Positions 53,644 through 64,000 of a stretch of DNA of 64,000 bases are shown one piece after another (positions within the stretch are counted from its first letter, which is position 1; each line of letters starts with the position of its first letter). The DNA lies in assembly GCA_949752735.1 (NCBI GenBank), contig OX457042.1:35601289-35665288 (forward strand). Direction: 5' to 3'. The translations under genes and the position numbers were made by a program. The notes below the pieces were generated by a model that ran no database searches, was not told the origin of the DNA, and saw only the letters and a list, made by a program, of their open reading frames with translations. The stretch comes from Lumbricus terrestris (Eukaryota > Annelida > Clitellata > Crassiclitellata > Lumbricidae).

Positions 53644-56600
53644 AATAAATTGTAGTGTTGGATGTGGCCTGGTGCTGTCTTAGGTTCCAACTTTTTGCAT
53701 AGTCCTTGCTTAATTACGAACTCGAATTTGTTATTCTGAGTTAGACTGAAAGCTAACAAAGGTCTTTTGTCCAGAAAACAACTTACTAGTAGTGTTTTGT
53801 TCAACTGATATTTTTTGCTATTCAAATTGAACCGCATTCCAAAGTAATCGTGACTCGCATTTGGTGGCTGTAGAGAGAGAGATTATTTCATCACTGATAT
53901 GTTAGTGTCTGGGTTACTGTCAAATGCGTGTGCTATAGTATTTTGAAGTACCTCACTAACTGAAAACTTCTATATTTGTGTTCAAGTTAGGATTTAGTGG
54001 TTAACTAGATTAGCCTTTCTGAAGATCCAGCTCTGAAATATGTTCATTCCATTTAGCGCAATATTGATGTCAAACAGCATTTCACATGCTACTTACAAAA
54101 AATGGCATTGTTGTGTGCAAATTTTATGTTATTATTGGTGGAGTACAATGTGTTGGTCCATTGACTCTTTCAATAATGCATTGTTTAAAAGGATTCAGTT
54201 TTTTTACTCTCTGGCATATGTGAAATGGTATTTATGATTGTTGTTCTGATAACTTGACACTCAATCTGTGTACTGTTTTACCTCAAAGTTGTTCAGCTTG
54301 CTTCCTCTATTGGAGAGCTGACAACACTTGTTTAAAAAGTGATTTGTCAGCCAGGCAGTCATTATTGGTCCTTTGTTTTGTTTTTATATAATATGCCATG
54401 TTTTACCTGCACAGTCAGATCTGAAGCCAATTTGTTTTACTTGCAACAAATTCACAGTACTACCAATATCAAAGTGTGTCTGCAGTAATTTCTAAGGCAA
54501 GGTTGAAATGTTTAAAAGCAGTTGAACCAAGTCAAGAGACTCTTACTGTAAATATCAACCAGCAATGTCAATATAAAAATGCCAATATAATGAACATGAA
54601 CATCCCAGCATAATGCACATCTCAGATATGAAACGAAAGGTATGTGATATTTCTGTTTATGCTGAAATTGATCTTAGTTTTGCATGTTGCATTTGGATCA
54701 GTGCATGCATTTACAGTTGTGTTTATTGTACTTACTGTGTGTAAATATTTTCCATTAATTGCTTTAAATTGTAATTGTTTTTTATAATGGTGTGATATAT
54801 CTGATTTAAATGCAAAAATATAGCCAGGATACCATTAGAGAGATATACTTTTCTCTTTAAATCTTTAACAGCCTGCTTGACAGTGAGCCATTAATGAAAT
54901 AGCAATCTGGAACAGTCTACAATTAAGCATGAGATCGTGTTCCAAGGCAACCTGGTCGTTTTGGTCAGTGATCTGTTAATCTCGTTTCCATGCAATGCTG
55001 CCATTCACTTTATGCCTGCTCATGCTGAGTTTTGTGATATATTCTTGTGTAAAAGACCTTTACTGTTTATGCCAGTTTGCAGTTTATGTGTATCCTAAAA
55101 GTGTTTTTTTTTCATACATGTTTCTGTTTCATGAAAGTTTGATCTGATTGTATGGTCACATTGAATTTATGAAAGTCTTTATCGTCAAAAGTTCAAAATT
55201 AACTGTCCTTGTTAGAATAAAAGGTGTGTCAGCTGCTGTTTTTATGCTAAATATCTAAAGCATGCTGTATTAGTCTTCCAACACTAACTGCATTATTTTA
55301 TATTGCAACATATTTCTTGAGATGTTTTACATTTGCCAGTATGCATGTGCCGTGGAATTGGCAGCAATAGAAGTTAGCAGCTGAAAGATGGCTACTAAGC
55401 TAATAATTGTTTTTAATATTTATTAGCACATTTAAAATTTCTTTCTTTATGTTGCGACATTGAGTGAAACTATCTTTTTGTAAGTTTTGATTTCCTTTTG
55501 CTAGTATTTGTTCCCTATTTGCAAGTGTTGATTTCCTGTGCAGGTATTGGATGAGAGAGAACTTTCCTTTAGACTGTGAAAACTTTTAACCGCTTGATCA
55601 GCAGGTGGTGAAAAATTGTTTTGGGTAGTGTTTCATGCAGAAGTTGATCTTTTCTCAGACAAATGCTAGTGGCTATGAAGCAGTTTGTGGTAATGAATCT
55701 AGTCCAACGGTTATTGAACATGTTCAGTTCATTGCAGCTAAACTTATGACTGTTTATTAAGACATTTTGGAGTTTGCGGAAGCTTGTGATTATTAATGAG
55801 ATTAATAGTAGAGAAATGTCTTTCCTTGAGTCAGCATTCCGCATAGGCCTACCTTGATGAACCATTTGACTGTGTGTTGTCAAAAGGGATGGAGGCAGAT
55901 GGATGGCAGGAAGAACTGACAGCAGAGACTTCGAACAATGCCTAATATTACATTTGATTAGTACAGGGTACAAGAATATGCTGTGTGGTGTCACTTCGTT
56001 CAACTTCTTGGTGACATGTATTTTCTACTAGAATTTTTTGTTCAAATGTGCTATAGGCCTATGAGCTTATGTGACATTTTCATTTTTAGTGAGCTCTTGT
56101 GATGACATACTGTAGCCAGTTACAATAAAAGAAAATATTGAAGAAAATTAATCTAATTCAATCAAATCTGTGCAAGTCACATAGAGGGGCATTGGTCAAG
56201 TGTCTGTATTGTACTTGGAAAAAAAATTTTGTCCTTTGTTGGGAGTTTGAAGCTGTGAGGACGAGGACACGAACAATGCGAACCTATGTACCCTTGGTGG
56301 GAAAGGCTAAGCAGCCCATTTTCTTTTGGTTGCAGGCAATGATAATGATGTATATCAATGTCTCACTAAAATTGAATGTAATTATATTGTAGTTGGAGAG
56401 AAAACTCATTTTTTTAGCCTCATCTAATGGCAGAGGAAACACTTCAACATTCAGTATAAGAAAAGCTGGCAGCACCACAGTATAGAAGTTATATTGAACC
56501 CAAAGTATTAAAAGACATTGAAAATGAGCCAAATCTGCTCTCCTGCTAATTTAAGGCTGCATTTATTTATAATGTAATGATGGAGGGTCGTGGTCTGCTT

Positions 56601-57879
56601 GTTCTCTGTGAAGAAGAATGAGGAGAGAATGGATATAACTATCGTTCTGTTCAGGTCTAGGTGGTAAAATATCCTTATGCATACAGGAGTTCTATGTTCC
56701 ATTTCTGAATCAAACATTTTCAGACTGCCATAAAATGCACTTTATGCAGTGGTTTGTGGTGCTTTTGTGAAAGGTACATGTACATTATTAAGTGATACAT
56801 GATTGCTTGTGTATGCGTGTATGAGGACTCTTAATGTAGCACACGTTGTGCGTATGTAAAGTCGTATGTATGTGCTTACAATGCTATACATGTATGCATA
56901 GAATTGGTTATGAGATTGTGTGAAAATTTATGAATTTTTCTAGTGTGCTAATGAGACACTGGCTCACAGGATAGCAGTGCAACCTATGAGCAGAGTGTTG
57001 CATGTTTTCCCCTGCTTTTGCTGAACATTGAAGATGTTGATGGAGGTCAGCATTTCCTGGTTGGTAACCAATTAAAAAGGTTTGCATAAAAAATGTGGTT
57101 CAATAGCTTTATATATGAGATTTTAGGGTAGAAATGAAAGCAGTTTACAGCCGCTGTATTTTCGTGCTTATGGACAGCACAGTCTTCTGTGTCATTTTTA
57201 TGGATTGTTTGTCTTAATATGCTTGGACATTTGCAGTTTCCAAGTCAATTGATGAAGAAAGGAGGTCTCTGGGTAGTCTTGTCATATATAATTACAGCTA
57301 TAAATAATCAGTATTTTATTGCACCTTTGTTTTTTTACAGTCTTACAGAAATTGTATTTGGAGATGATGCTGTTTTATGACAATACAGGGTGGGGCAAAA
57401 AAGACACTCCTTAGGTTTTTGCCAATATCTTGACCAAAAGTAAGAAATTCGAAATGAAATTTTACAGGCTTAAAGACAATTCATATTTACACATGAAGGT
57501 CAGATTTCATCAAAATATTTCAAACACAACAAAAGTTATACCACTTTTAGTGAGGCCACCCATCGTTTTTTGACGATTCAAAAACGAAACGCAACAAAAA
57601 GTAGCAAAAACACGATTTTACTAAGACTCATCTCAAATAACTGTTGTCAAATGAACTTGGTAGTGCTTCACAACTTGTGTTCAGTGTGCCCACCACCAGT
57701 GCCAAAGCTTCTTTTGAGTTTCTTTGCAAAGTTCCTGATGGACCCCTGATTAATCTGACAGATTTCTTATTTACCAATTTGATTGTCATCTTGCTAAGTG
57801 ACTTTTCAGTGACGTGCAGCTTCGCTGGTACCCTGTTTCTTTTTAAATAGTAATAATAATGATCATCTTTCAATATCAA

Positions 57880-57980
57880 GGTTATTTCGGTTTCTTGATA
57901 CTTCGTTACATGTGAAAGTATTCAAAATGTTACTTAAGTACAGTAACGCGTTACTTTTACTTCGTTACTGTACAACACTG
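57880..57980 (-). repeat. Probable hAT transposon end
   Basis: The sequence ending GTTACTGTACAACACTG has the CAGTGTTG-type terminus and the AAGTAACGCGTTACT motif known from hAT elements. The other end was not found. Confidence 0.35.
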
Positions 57981-57984
57981 GGCA

Positions 57985-58165
57985 TATTCGATGCCTTGGA
58001 GCTGTAAGGTTGCAGATTCATATGTACCAACCATGTAGGACCCTGAGCAAATGCTTCACGCAATTGCTCATGTGCTTTGGAGTGAAACTCCGAAACAGTG
58101 TCCGGGCTGTAGTCGGGAGCGCCTCTGAGTAGATATCTTGAATGGGCGCTATATAAATTCTGATT
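57985..58165 (+). mobile_element. tRNA-derived SINE, family 2 (5'-eroded)
   Basis: The tRNA-like head is poorly preserved, but the 3' half (GTCGGGAGCGCCTCTGAGTA, then GGGCGCTATATAAATT) is clear. It is followed by a (GATT)n microsatellite to about 58230. Confidence 0.6.
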
Positions 58166-58189
58166 GATTGATTTATAGATTGATTTATA

Positions 58190-58232
<43 letters not shown>

Positions 58233-58912
58233 ATGCTCAATGGACAGTGGACGGGGAACTGGAGAAGAGTGAACCGCTGTCGCTCCGTACTTAGGCCCAT
58301 GGGTGGAGTTTAACAGGGGTTGGGGGCTAAGCCCCCAACCCCCCAAGAAGGCCCAGTTTAATTTTTTTACCATGAAAATGGTATCTTTTCCCAGGCTTAG
58401 ACCCCCCAAGAAGGCCCCCAGAATCAAAAATTTATTCAGGGAAAATGGCTCTTTTCATGAACGAAACTTCAATCGAATGACCAAAAAAGGTCATCAACTT
58501 TTTGGGCTGAGAAAAAAATTTCGGCGCCGCTCGATCTCGACTAAGTCTCCGCCCCAACCAAAACCCAAGTTTTTTTAGTCCCCAGGAACGGAAACCAAAC
58601 TCCGCCTATGCTTAGGTCTGCTCAATAACAACTTGCCACTCGTCAGCGCATCTAGACTTCCCATCCACTTATCATAGAACTAAATCTCCGCATTATGCAT
58701 ATGGCTTGCGCTCGCTACACTCCAGCGGCTCATCTGTCATCAGGGCGAAGATTAGAGGGAAGGAGGATTGTCACTGAAAGCTGTGAAGCCAAGGCAGAGA
58801 CATGGCAGGCCGCAGTCGTCCACCTTTTCGGAAACATTCCGGTATTACTCGTTATAGGCAGGCCCAGGCCTAGTAGGCTATCAAATAGTGTTGCATCTGA
58901 TTCTGATTCTAT

Positions 58913-59056
58913 GGTAACTCGACCCGGACCACCACGGACTACTCTTACGGACAACCCTTCTAACTTAACGCAGCGCTCGTGAATAAGCTGGTGCCCCGCG
59001 CTTGGCTTTCGAGTGGCGCTTTAGAAATTTCGAGATTACGATTACGATTACGGTGT
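58913..59056 (+). repeat. Family-3 repeat, single-unit copy
   Basis: One copy of the unit tandemly repeated at 23020-23340, followed by the same 3' region (GCGCTCGTGAATAAGCTGGT, GAGTGGCGCTTTAGAAATTT) and a (GATTAC)n tail. Confidence 0.75.
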
Positions 59057-59485
59057 TAATGAAATTTTTAACTGTTGCTCAAGCCGATCAAATCTGGCTC
59101 TGATCTCCGGAGAGGAAGGATCAGCAAGTCTAGTAGGCCTAGGAAGATAAATTGAGCGAATTATGTAATATGTACGCTACGCTGGAACCTACTCTACGTT
59201 AACTGGAACTTACTCTACGTTACGTAGCCTACTGTTACGGACCAGAGCCCGCATTTCACGTTTAATTAGAAGTAGCGTGTAGCCTTGTAGGAACTTTCTG
59301 GCATAAGTGTTGTAGGAACTTTCGGGGGTTGCAACTGGCAAAATAACTTTGGGAAAATGGATGTAACGGCATCTTATTGGTCAGCACAGGCCACACCCAC
59401 CGCAGTGGCCAAGGAGGGTTTGCTGACCATGATTAAGCGACGCCAGTCTATTGCTGTCTATCGGACTAGTATGATTTACTAAGAC

Positions 59486-59632
59486 AGGAGGAGGAGGAGG
59501 AGAGGAGGAGGAGGATGATGATGATGATGATGATATGATTGATGATGATGATGATGATGGTGATGATGGTGATGATGTTGATGGTGATGATGGTGATGAT
59601 GTTGATGATGATGATGATGATGATGATATGAT

Positions 59633-59708
<76 letters not shown>
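59486..59708. repeat. Long (GAG)n/(GAT)n microsatellite
   Basis: More than 200 bp of GAG then GAT/GGT units. Poly-Asp and poly-His open frames across it are artefacts. Confidence 0.95.
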
Positions 59709-61169
59709 AAAGGATTAAAAGATTAAAGATAAAAAATAAAAGATTAGTTGCCATATTAAAGTGCTAAACTGTAGGCTACTGAGACGTAGGCCTACTGTTA
59801 TAACCACGGTCACCATGCATCCTGTCACATTCTCTGCACATGGAGAATCGGAGATGCCGCGCAGAGATGTCACGAATGATAGGCCTATATGCTTCCATTG
59901 ACTATAGGCTAACGATGAGTGGAAGTGTAAGAATCGAACGAAGTGTAGGCTAAAGAAGCTATAATAGGCGATGTGGAGTTCAGAGGATATATATTGACTC
60001 CATGCCGCGGACTGCCGGGCATTCATCCTTTTTGCACACTTTAAGCAAAGGTAGCCTAAAACTCTAATATCTTTGCTTTAAGTTTAGGCCTAAACATATA
60101 GGCCTAGGGCCTAGTTGCTTATTGTTTGCATTTTGTTCACCTCCAAAATATAGCCTATGCGCCTTCTTCTTTCGTTCTCTGCCCTTAGGCAGGTTCGAAT
60201 GTTTGACGTCTCCATTCTTCTCTGTTCTGTGCTTTCTGCAGCATGTACGCCTAGTAAGCCTACGCGATAAATATGCGTCCTCGTGCAGTCAATGGCCAAC
60301 TAGGCCTAACAATTACTAGACTATACAATATACATTATGACGTAGGCCTAATAGTTGTCGCGGAGACTGCTTTTCACAGCCAATAGAAAGGCTTGGTGAC
60401 ACTTTCAGTTCTGTCAACGTCTATTAAAAGACCGATTTAACCGCCATTAGGCCTACACGTACGCTCCTCCAGTTTCTGTTAAATACGCAGGAGCGACGAC
60501 TGTCTTTGTAAAAATACATTTGAATCTTCTTTCAATTAGTGCTTACAATATGCCGATAAATTTTGTATGAATTCGATGGCCAAACATGTCCGCTTCATAT
60601 ATAATCAAAGATGTTCGAGTATTCCCACAGTTCATGTAGCTATGCAAATCCAGATTGTGCTAGAATGAGGCGAATTTGGTCGCTCAGGGGACAACGTCAT
60701 ATTATGATAATGCGTCGACAATGGGCTTTCAACAATTACTTTTCGCTGCTTACACTTGTAGCGAGTATAGAGCTTTTCACTCCGTACCAAGCATCCGCGG
60801 TTCGTGGGCTCCATTTGCCCTACAGGTGTGACAAGACCTAATTGCCATCCGTAGGATCAGAGAGGATTTCCATTGAACGCAGTTGTATGGCCTTCTTCAA
60901 ATAAAAATACCGTCATATACTCAGCCGCAAACATATAACCTTCTTCTTTATTACATAATTATCTCCCAATTCTGTCCTCAAAGATCGGGTAAGATGACAT
61001 GCCGTGACATATCTCTGTGAGAGATATATATATATATATATTATATATACATATATAAAATAGGTCTAAGGATTATTAACCTGCATCAACATAATATATG
61101 TATTATGTAGGTAGGGTTGCCAGGCAACCTTGAGTAAATTACCGAACCATGCATGGCGAGCTCGTTAAA

Positions 61170-61170
<1 letters not shown>

Positions 61171-61247
<77 letters not shown>
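61171..61247. repeat. (AC)n microsatellite
   Basis: An uninterrupted dinucleotide run of about 77 bp. Confidence 0.97.
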
Positions 61248-61250
<3 letters not shown>

Positions 61251-61354
61251 CATTATATACACCATATATATAATTATATATAGGCTACATATAGTATGGT
61301 GTATAAACCAGTAGAATTATTATAAACCAGTGGAATTCTGAAGCCAGTAAAGTG

Positions 61355-61560
61355 CAGGGCTGTTTTTTAGAAATTTTTAGAACTGCTCAACCTCTTCTTT
61401 CCTTTTCCATCCTCCATGGTAAGTTACTTCCAATCGGAGGAAAATGGCCTTTTTCAACTAGTTTTAACTGCACAGAAGTGCTTCTACATTTTTCTACAAC
61501 TGCACAAATCCATTTAGAACTGCACATTTTGTGTACAACTGCACGTTAAAAACAGCCCTG
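61355..61560. mobile_element. hAT-type MITE (206 bp)
   Basis: Inverted ends CAGGGCTGTTTTT and AAAAACAGCCCTG, with a perfect 8-bp duplication GTAAAGTG (61347-61354 and 61561-61568). The interior has no coding capacity and repeats AACTGCAC motifs. Confidence 0.85.
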
Positions 61561-61869
61561 GTAAAGTGGCTGTAATAAAGTGGACTGCTTGTAGACTAGT
61601 AGAAATTGTTGCGCCTCCGTTATGCATAAGTTACATGGTGTCAAAGACTGAATCTACGCTCTAGAATAAGCAGATAAGCTTAGAAACGCCAAGATAAGAT
61701 AGTGTGATAAGCGAGCAACGGGAAATGCCGCGATAAGTGCTGTGGCCAGTCAGCGCTTTACCGAATGGCCATCTCAGTTCGGTGCAGTTTCAGAGGATGG
61801 ACATCCCAACTGCCGAATGAGGAGAATGTGGCCAACAGCCAAGCCAGCAACGAGACAGGTCGCTGTTAG

Positions 61870-61950
61870 CAGGGCCGGATTTAGGCATGGGCTACACGGG
61901 CTCCAGCCCAGGGGCCCCCACCACTTAGGGGCCCCCACCAGTTGAAGTTT
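61870..61950 (+). repeat. Possible DNA-transposon fragment
   Basis: AGGGCCGGATTTAGGCATGG followed by a duplicated GGGGCCCCCACCA resembles the start of hAT-like elements. No second terminus was identified. Confidence 0.35.
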
Positions 61951-62342
61951 TATTTTTTCCCTTCACTGCACGCTCCGTTTGCTATAAGGAACGAATCATA
62001 GGCTAAGTGCAGCCTATTGCGACCGGATCTTAGGCCTGATCAGTAATTAAGTGGTTTTGAATTGACCACAATTTGTAGCCTACCCGTTGATATTGTTCAA
62101 CAGTAGGGCTTTAAGCGTGACATCTTCAGCACCTGCTGTTGACAGATTATCTTTCTTTTAACTCAGCTCAGATAGCCTGTTGGTGTAGACAGATACAGTG
62201 TCAGAGGTGTTCCCTGGACTAGTCGGTATACGTAGCAGACAACAAACAGATCGAGACAGTCAGCCACCTGAGCTCCAGGCTCCACGGTCCACCCCACCAC
62301 GAGTATCAGGTTGCAGAGTGCGGACTGTGGGTATTCTGTTTT

Positions 62343-62505
62343 CAGTGGCGTAGGCAAGGGGGGTTTCGGGGGTTAAACCCCCCCCCATTGGCTCCGGGAA
62401 AAAGTTTGTTTAAGGTTATTTTTCCGGTTAAGTAAGAAAAAATAGCAAAAAACAGGGTTTCCGGCCATAAACCCCCCCCATGAAAAATTCCTGGCTACTC
62501 CACTG
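62343..62505. mobile_element. hAT-type MITE (163 bp)
   Basis: Ends CAGTGGCGTAGGCAAGG and CCTGGCTACTCCACTG (imperfect inverted repeat), with a perfect 8-bp duplication TCTGTTTT (62335-62342 and 62506-62513). It contains C-rich runs (AAACCCCCCCCC). Confidence 0.85.
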
Positions 62506-63374
62506 TCTGTTTTACACAGTAGCTCCAGTGTTCGGCTGGTATTTTGACCCTGAGCATGGAGTTAATTTCGGAGTCCACGCCCTGAGTGACCCAATGCCCA
62601 CATCGGTAGTAGTGGACAGCTGTTTACTGTCATTGCTGTGCTGTCAGTGTCTTTTAGACCCCAGTATAGCCTATATACTTCGTTTATTCAAGTCATATAT
62701 AGAGTTTTATAGACTCTACCTTCATAATATTATGCATGGTTTATAGGGTCACAGCTGGAGTTTGCAAATCGGTATTATTATTTATTTTGTATAATTTCAA
62801 GAGTCTAAATGATTTCAACCGACAGGTATGAACCGAATTGGAAATCGGCATAAGGGCCCTAACAGCATGTACATGTAGGCCTAGCCGCCTAGCGGACTAG
62901 AACGTCTAGAATCTGTAACTCTGCTCAAGGTTTGGTTTGTTTTCTATCTAATCTTGAATCATAGGCCCCATAGTGATGGAGAAATCCTCAACTCTGCGAA
63001 AAAGCTTAATTGTATATCTGGTGATGACCTCGGTGAAAGCCTTTGCAACGAGCAACGAGCAGTTTTCTTATTTTGTCAAAATGCTTCAAGACGAGACAGG
63101 AAGAACAGGCCATGGCATAATTTAGTAGGCTATAGCAGTTAATGTAGCCTACCAAGTAGACTAAGCCTATACTCGACAAAGGTACGTGTTGAAAATTAGT
63201 TTTCAACTGTGGAAATTATGCTAAGGATTACATGTATTTGGTGCTTATGGCCACAAACTGCAGTGCTGAATGTTCGTTTTCCAAGATGAAAATAATTGAG
63301 AACAGGTTTTGAACAAGCATGACACATGTGAGACGTTGCAATACAGTAATTGTAATTTTTTTTGTAATTGTAAT

Positions 63375-63785
63375 TGTAATCGTACATTTATATAGCGCAA
63401 CTTCAAGAGAACTCCTCAGAGGCGCTCCCTACCTGACACCAAACCACAATCAAAGAGAATGGTTTTCAAACGCTTGCGGAAAAGGGGCAAAGAAAGACAA
63501 AGAAGTTCATTACGGAGACTAATAGGTAACTTATTCCAGAAAGACGGACCAACCACAGCAAAGCTTCTGTGCAACACTGTGGAAGATCGAACCAGCTAGG
63601 TCACCATGCGTAGCAGAGTGAAGGAATCTATGGCCTGGGATAGACAGCACAGGTACACAGAGTTCCATAAGATAGATTGGAGCTTGGCCTGCAAGGCAAT
63701 TACGCATGAACATTAAAATCTTAAACTCAATACGTTTTTGCAGTGTTGAGCAAGGAGTGACATTCCATGCCAAATTACTCAAGTT
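63375..63785 (-). mobile_element. L2/CR1-like LINE 3' end
   Basis: A minus-strand frame (63782-63531) reads RIEFKILMFMRNCLAGQAPI followed by YLMELCVP, the typical C-terminal RT-tail motif (RIxFKxLxxxYxxLxGxAPxYL). The 3' end (GAGCGCCTCTGAGGAGTTCT, then GCGCTATATAAATGTACGAT) and a (TTACAA)n tail follow. It is 5'-truncated and shares its 3' end with the relic at 5520-6610. Confidence 0.65.
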
Positions 63786-64000
63786 TTATCAGTTAATTAA
63801 TTATTTTGCCAATAGAGAAGCGTGCAAATTCCTTCTACTCATATTTAGACATAACTGAAGGCCTAACCGTGCTATTTAACTATAGCTAGGCCTATCTGTT
63901 TTATTTTGGAGGTCTCGTCATTGTTTTTACTTTCTTTCTTTGTTTACCTGTATCAGTGCCTAATTATAAACTAGATTGGATGAGAAGCTGCTTAACGTTT

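Larger units (their letters stand above)
48713..64000. other. Non-coding region after the last recognised exon
   Basis: Apart from the repeats listed separately, I see no convincing exon here on either strand. The short open frames show no conserved motifs. The terminal exon or 3' UTR of the fusion gene may lie within 48.7-57 kb but cannot be picked out without transcripts. Confidence 0.5.

Noticed and set aside
55569..56003. 144-codon minus-strand frame
   Set aside because: No recognisable motif, no splice support and composition like the surrounding non-coding DNA.
57388..57600. Mariner-like terminus (ACAGGGTGGGGCAAAAAAG)
   Set aside because: Suggestive of a mariner end, but no inverted partner or TA duplication could be found.
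59479..59754. Poly-His and poly-Asp open frames
   Set aside because: Translation of a trinucleotide microsatellite.

Overview
The window is animal (metazoan) nuclear DNA. It has intron-split genes with GT-AG sites, tRNA-derived SINEs, decayed non-LTR retrotransposons, several DNA-transposon relics and long microsatellites. The dispersed repeat types and the frequent octamer TAGGCCTA suggest a marine invertebrate, but the species cannot be fixed from the sequence.

Layout. (1) 148-4895, minus strand: five 5' coding exons of CPSF2 (the 100 kDa cleavage and polyadenylation subunit), running off the left edge. (2) About 4,900-10,900: intergenic DNA filled with an L2-like LINE relic, a second LINE relic with a long reverse transcriptase ORF, and SINEs. 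(3) 11,211-48,712, plus strand: fourteen exons whose splice phases all agree and give one reading frame of 544 codons. The first seven encode a NUP50-like nucleoporin N-terminus and the next seven a CK1-superfamily protein kinase domain, so this looks like a NUP50-kinase fusion gene. The final exon or exons were not found. (4) 24,750-40,334: a complete, apparently young Maverick/Polinton inside the intron between the first and second kinase exons. It has 354-bp terminal inverted repeats that look near-identical and a perfect 6-bp target duplication (GATGGG). (5) 48,713-64,000: non-coding DNA with SINEs, a fold-back Tc1/IS630 element, hAT MITEs, microsatellites and an L2 3' end.

The Polinton carries a protein-primed DNA polymerase, an HNH nuclease, an adenain-type protease, two tandem fibre-like proteins with C1q/TNF-like heads, a SAP-NUMOD1 protein, a double-jelly-roll major capsid protein, two glycine-rich minor virion proteins with adenain-like cleavage motifs, a DUF8207-like protein, a chimeric ORF made by tandem duplication, a membrane/coiled-coil protein, a dUTPase-fold protein without recognisable catalytic motifs, a penton-like protein, an FtsK/HerA packaging ATPase, a zinc finger-phospholipase A2 protein and a DDE integrase with a chromodomain. 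Polymerase plus integrase account for replication and insertion; capsid, penton, protease, ATPase, PLA2 and fibres look like a virion programme. Nearly every ORF begins directly after A/T-rich sequence ending in TAAAATG or a close variant, which may be a shared promoter or leader signal.

Most promising observations: the nucleoporin-kinase fusion; the two spike-like genes with a shared stem and different heads; the chimeric ORF with a clear duplication origin; the integrase frame that has no usable ATG; and the TAGGCCTA excess.
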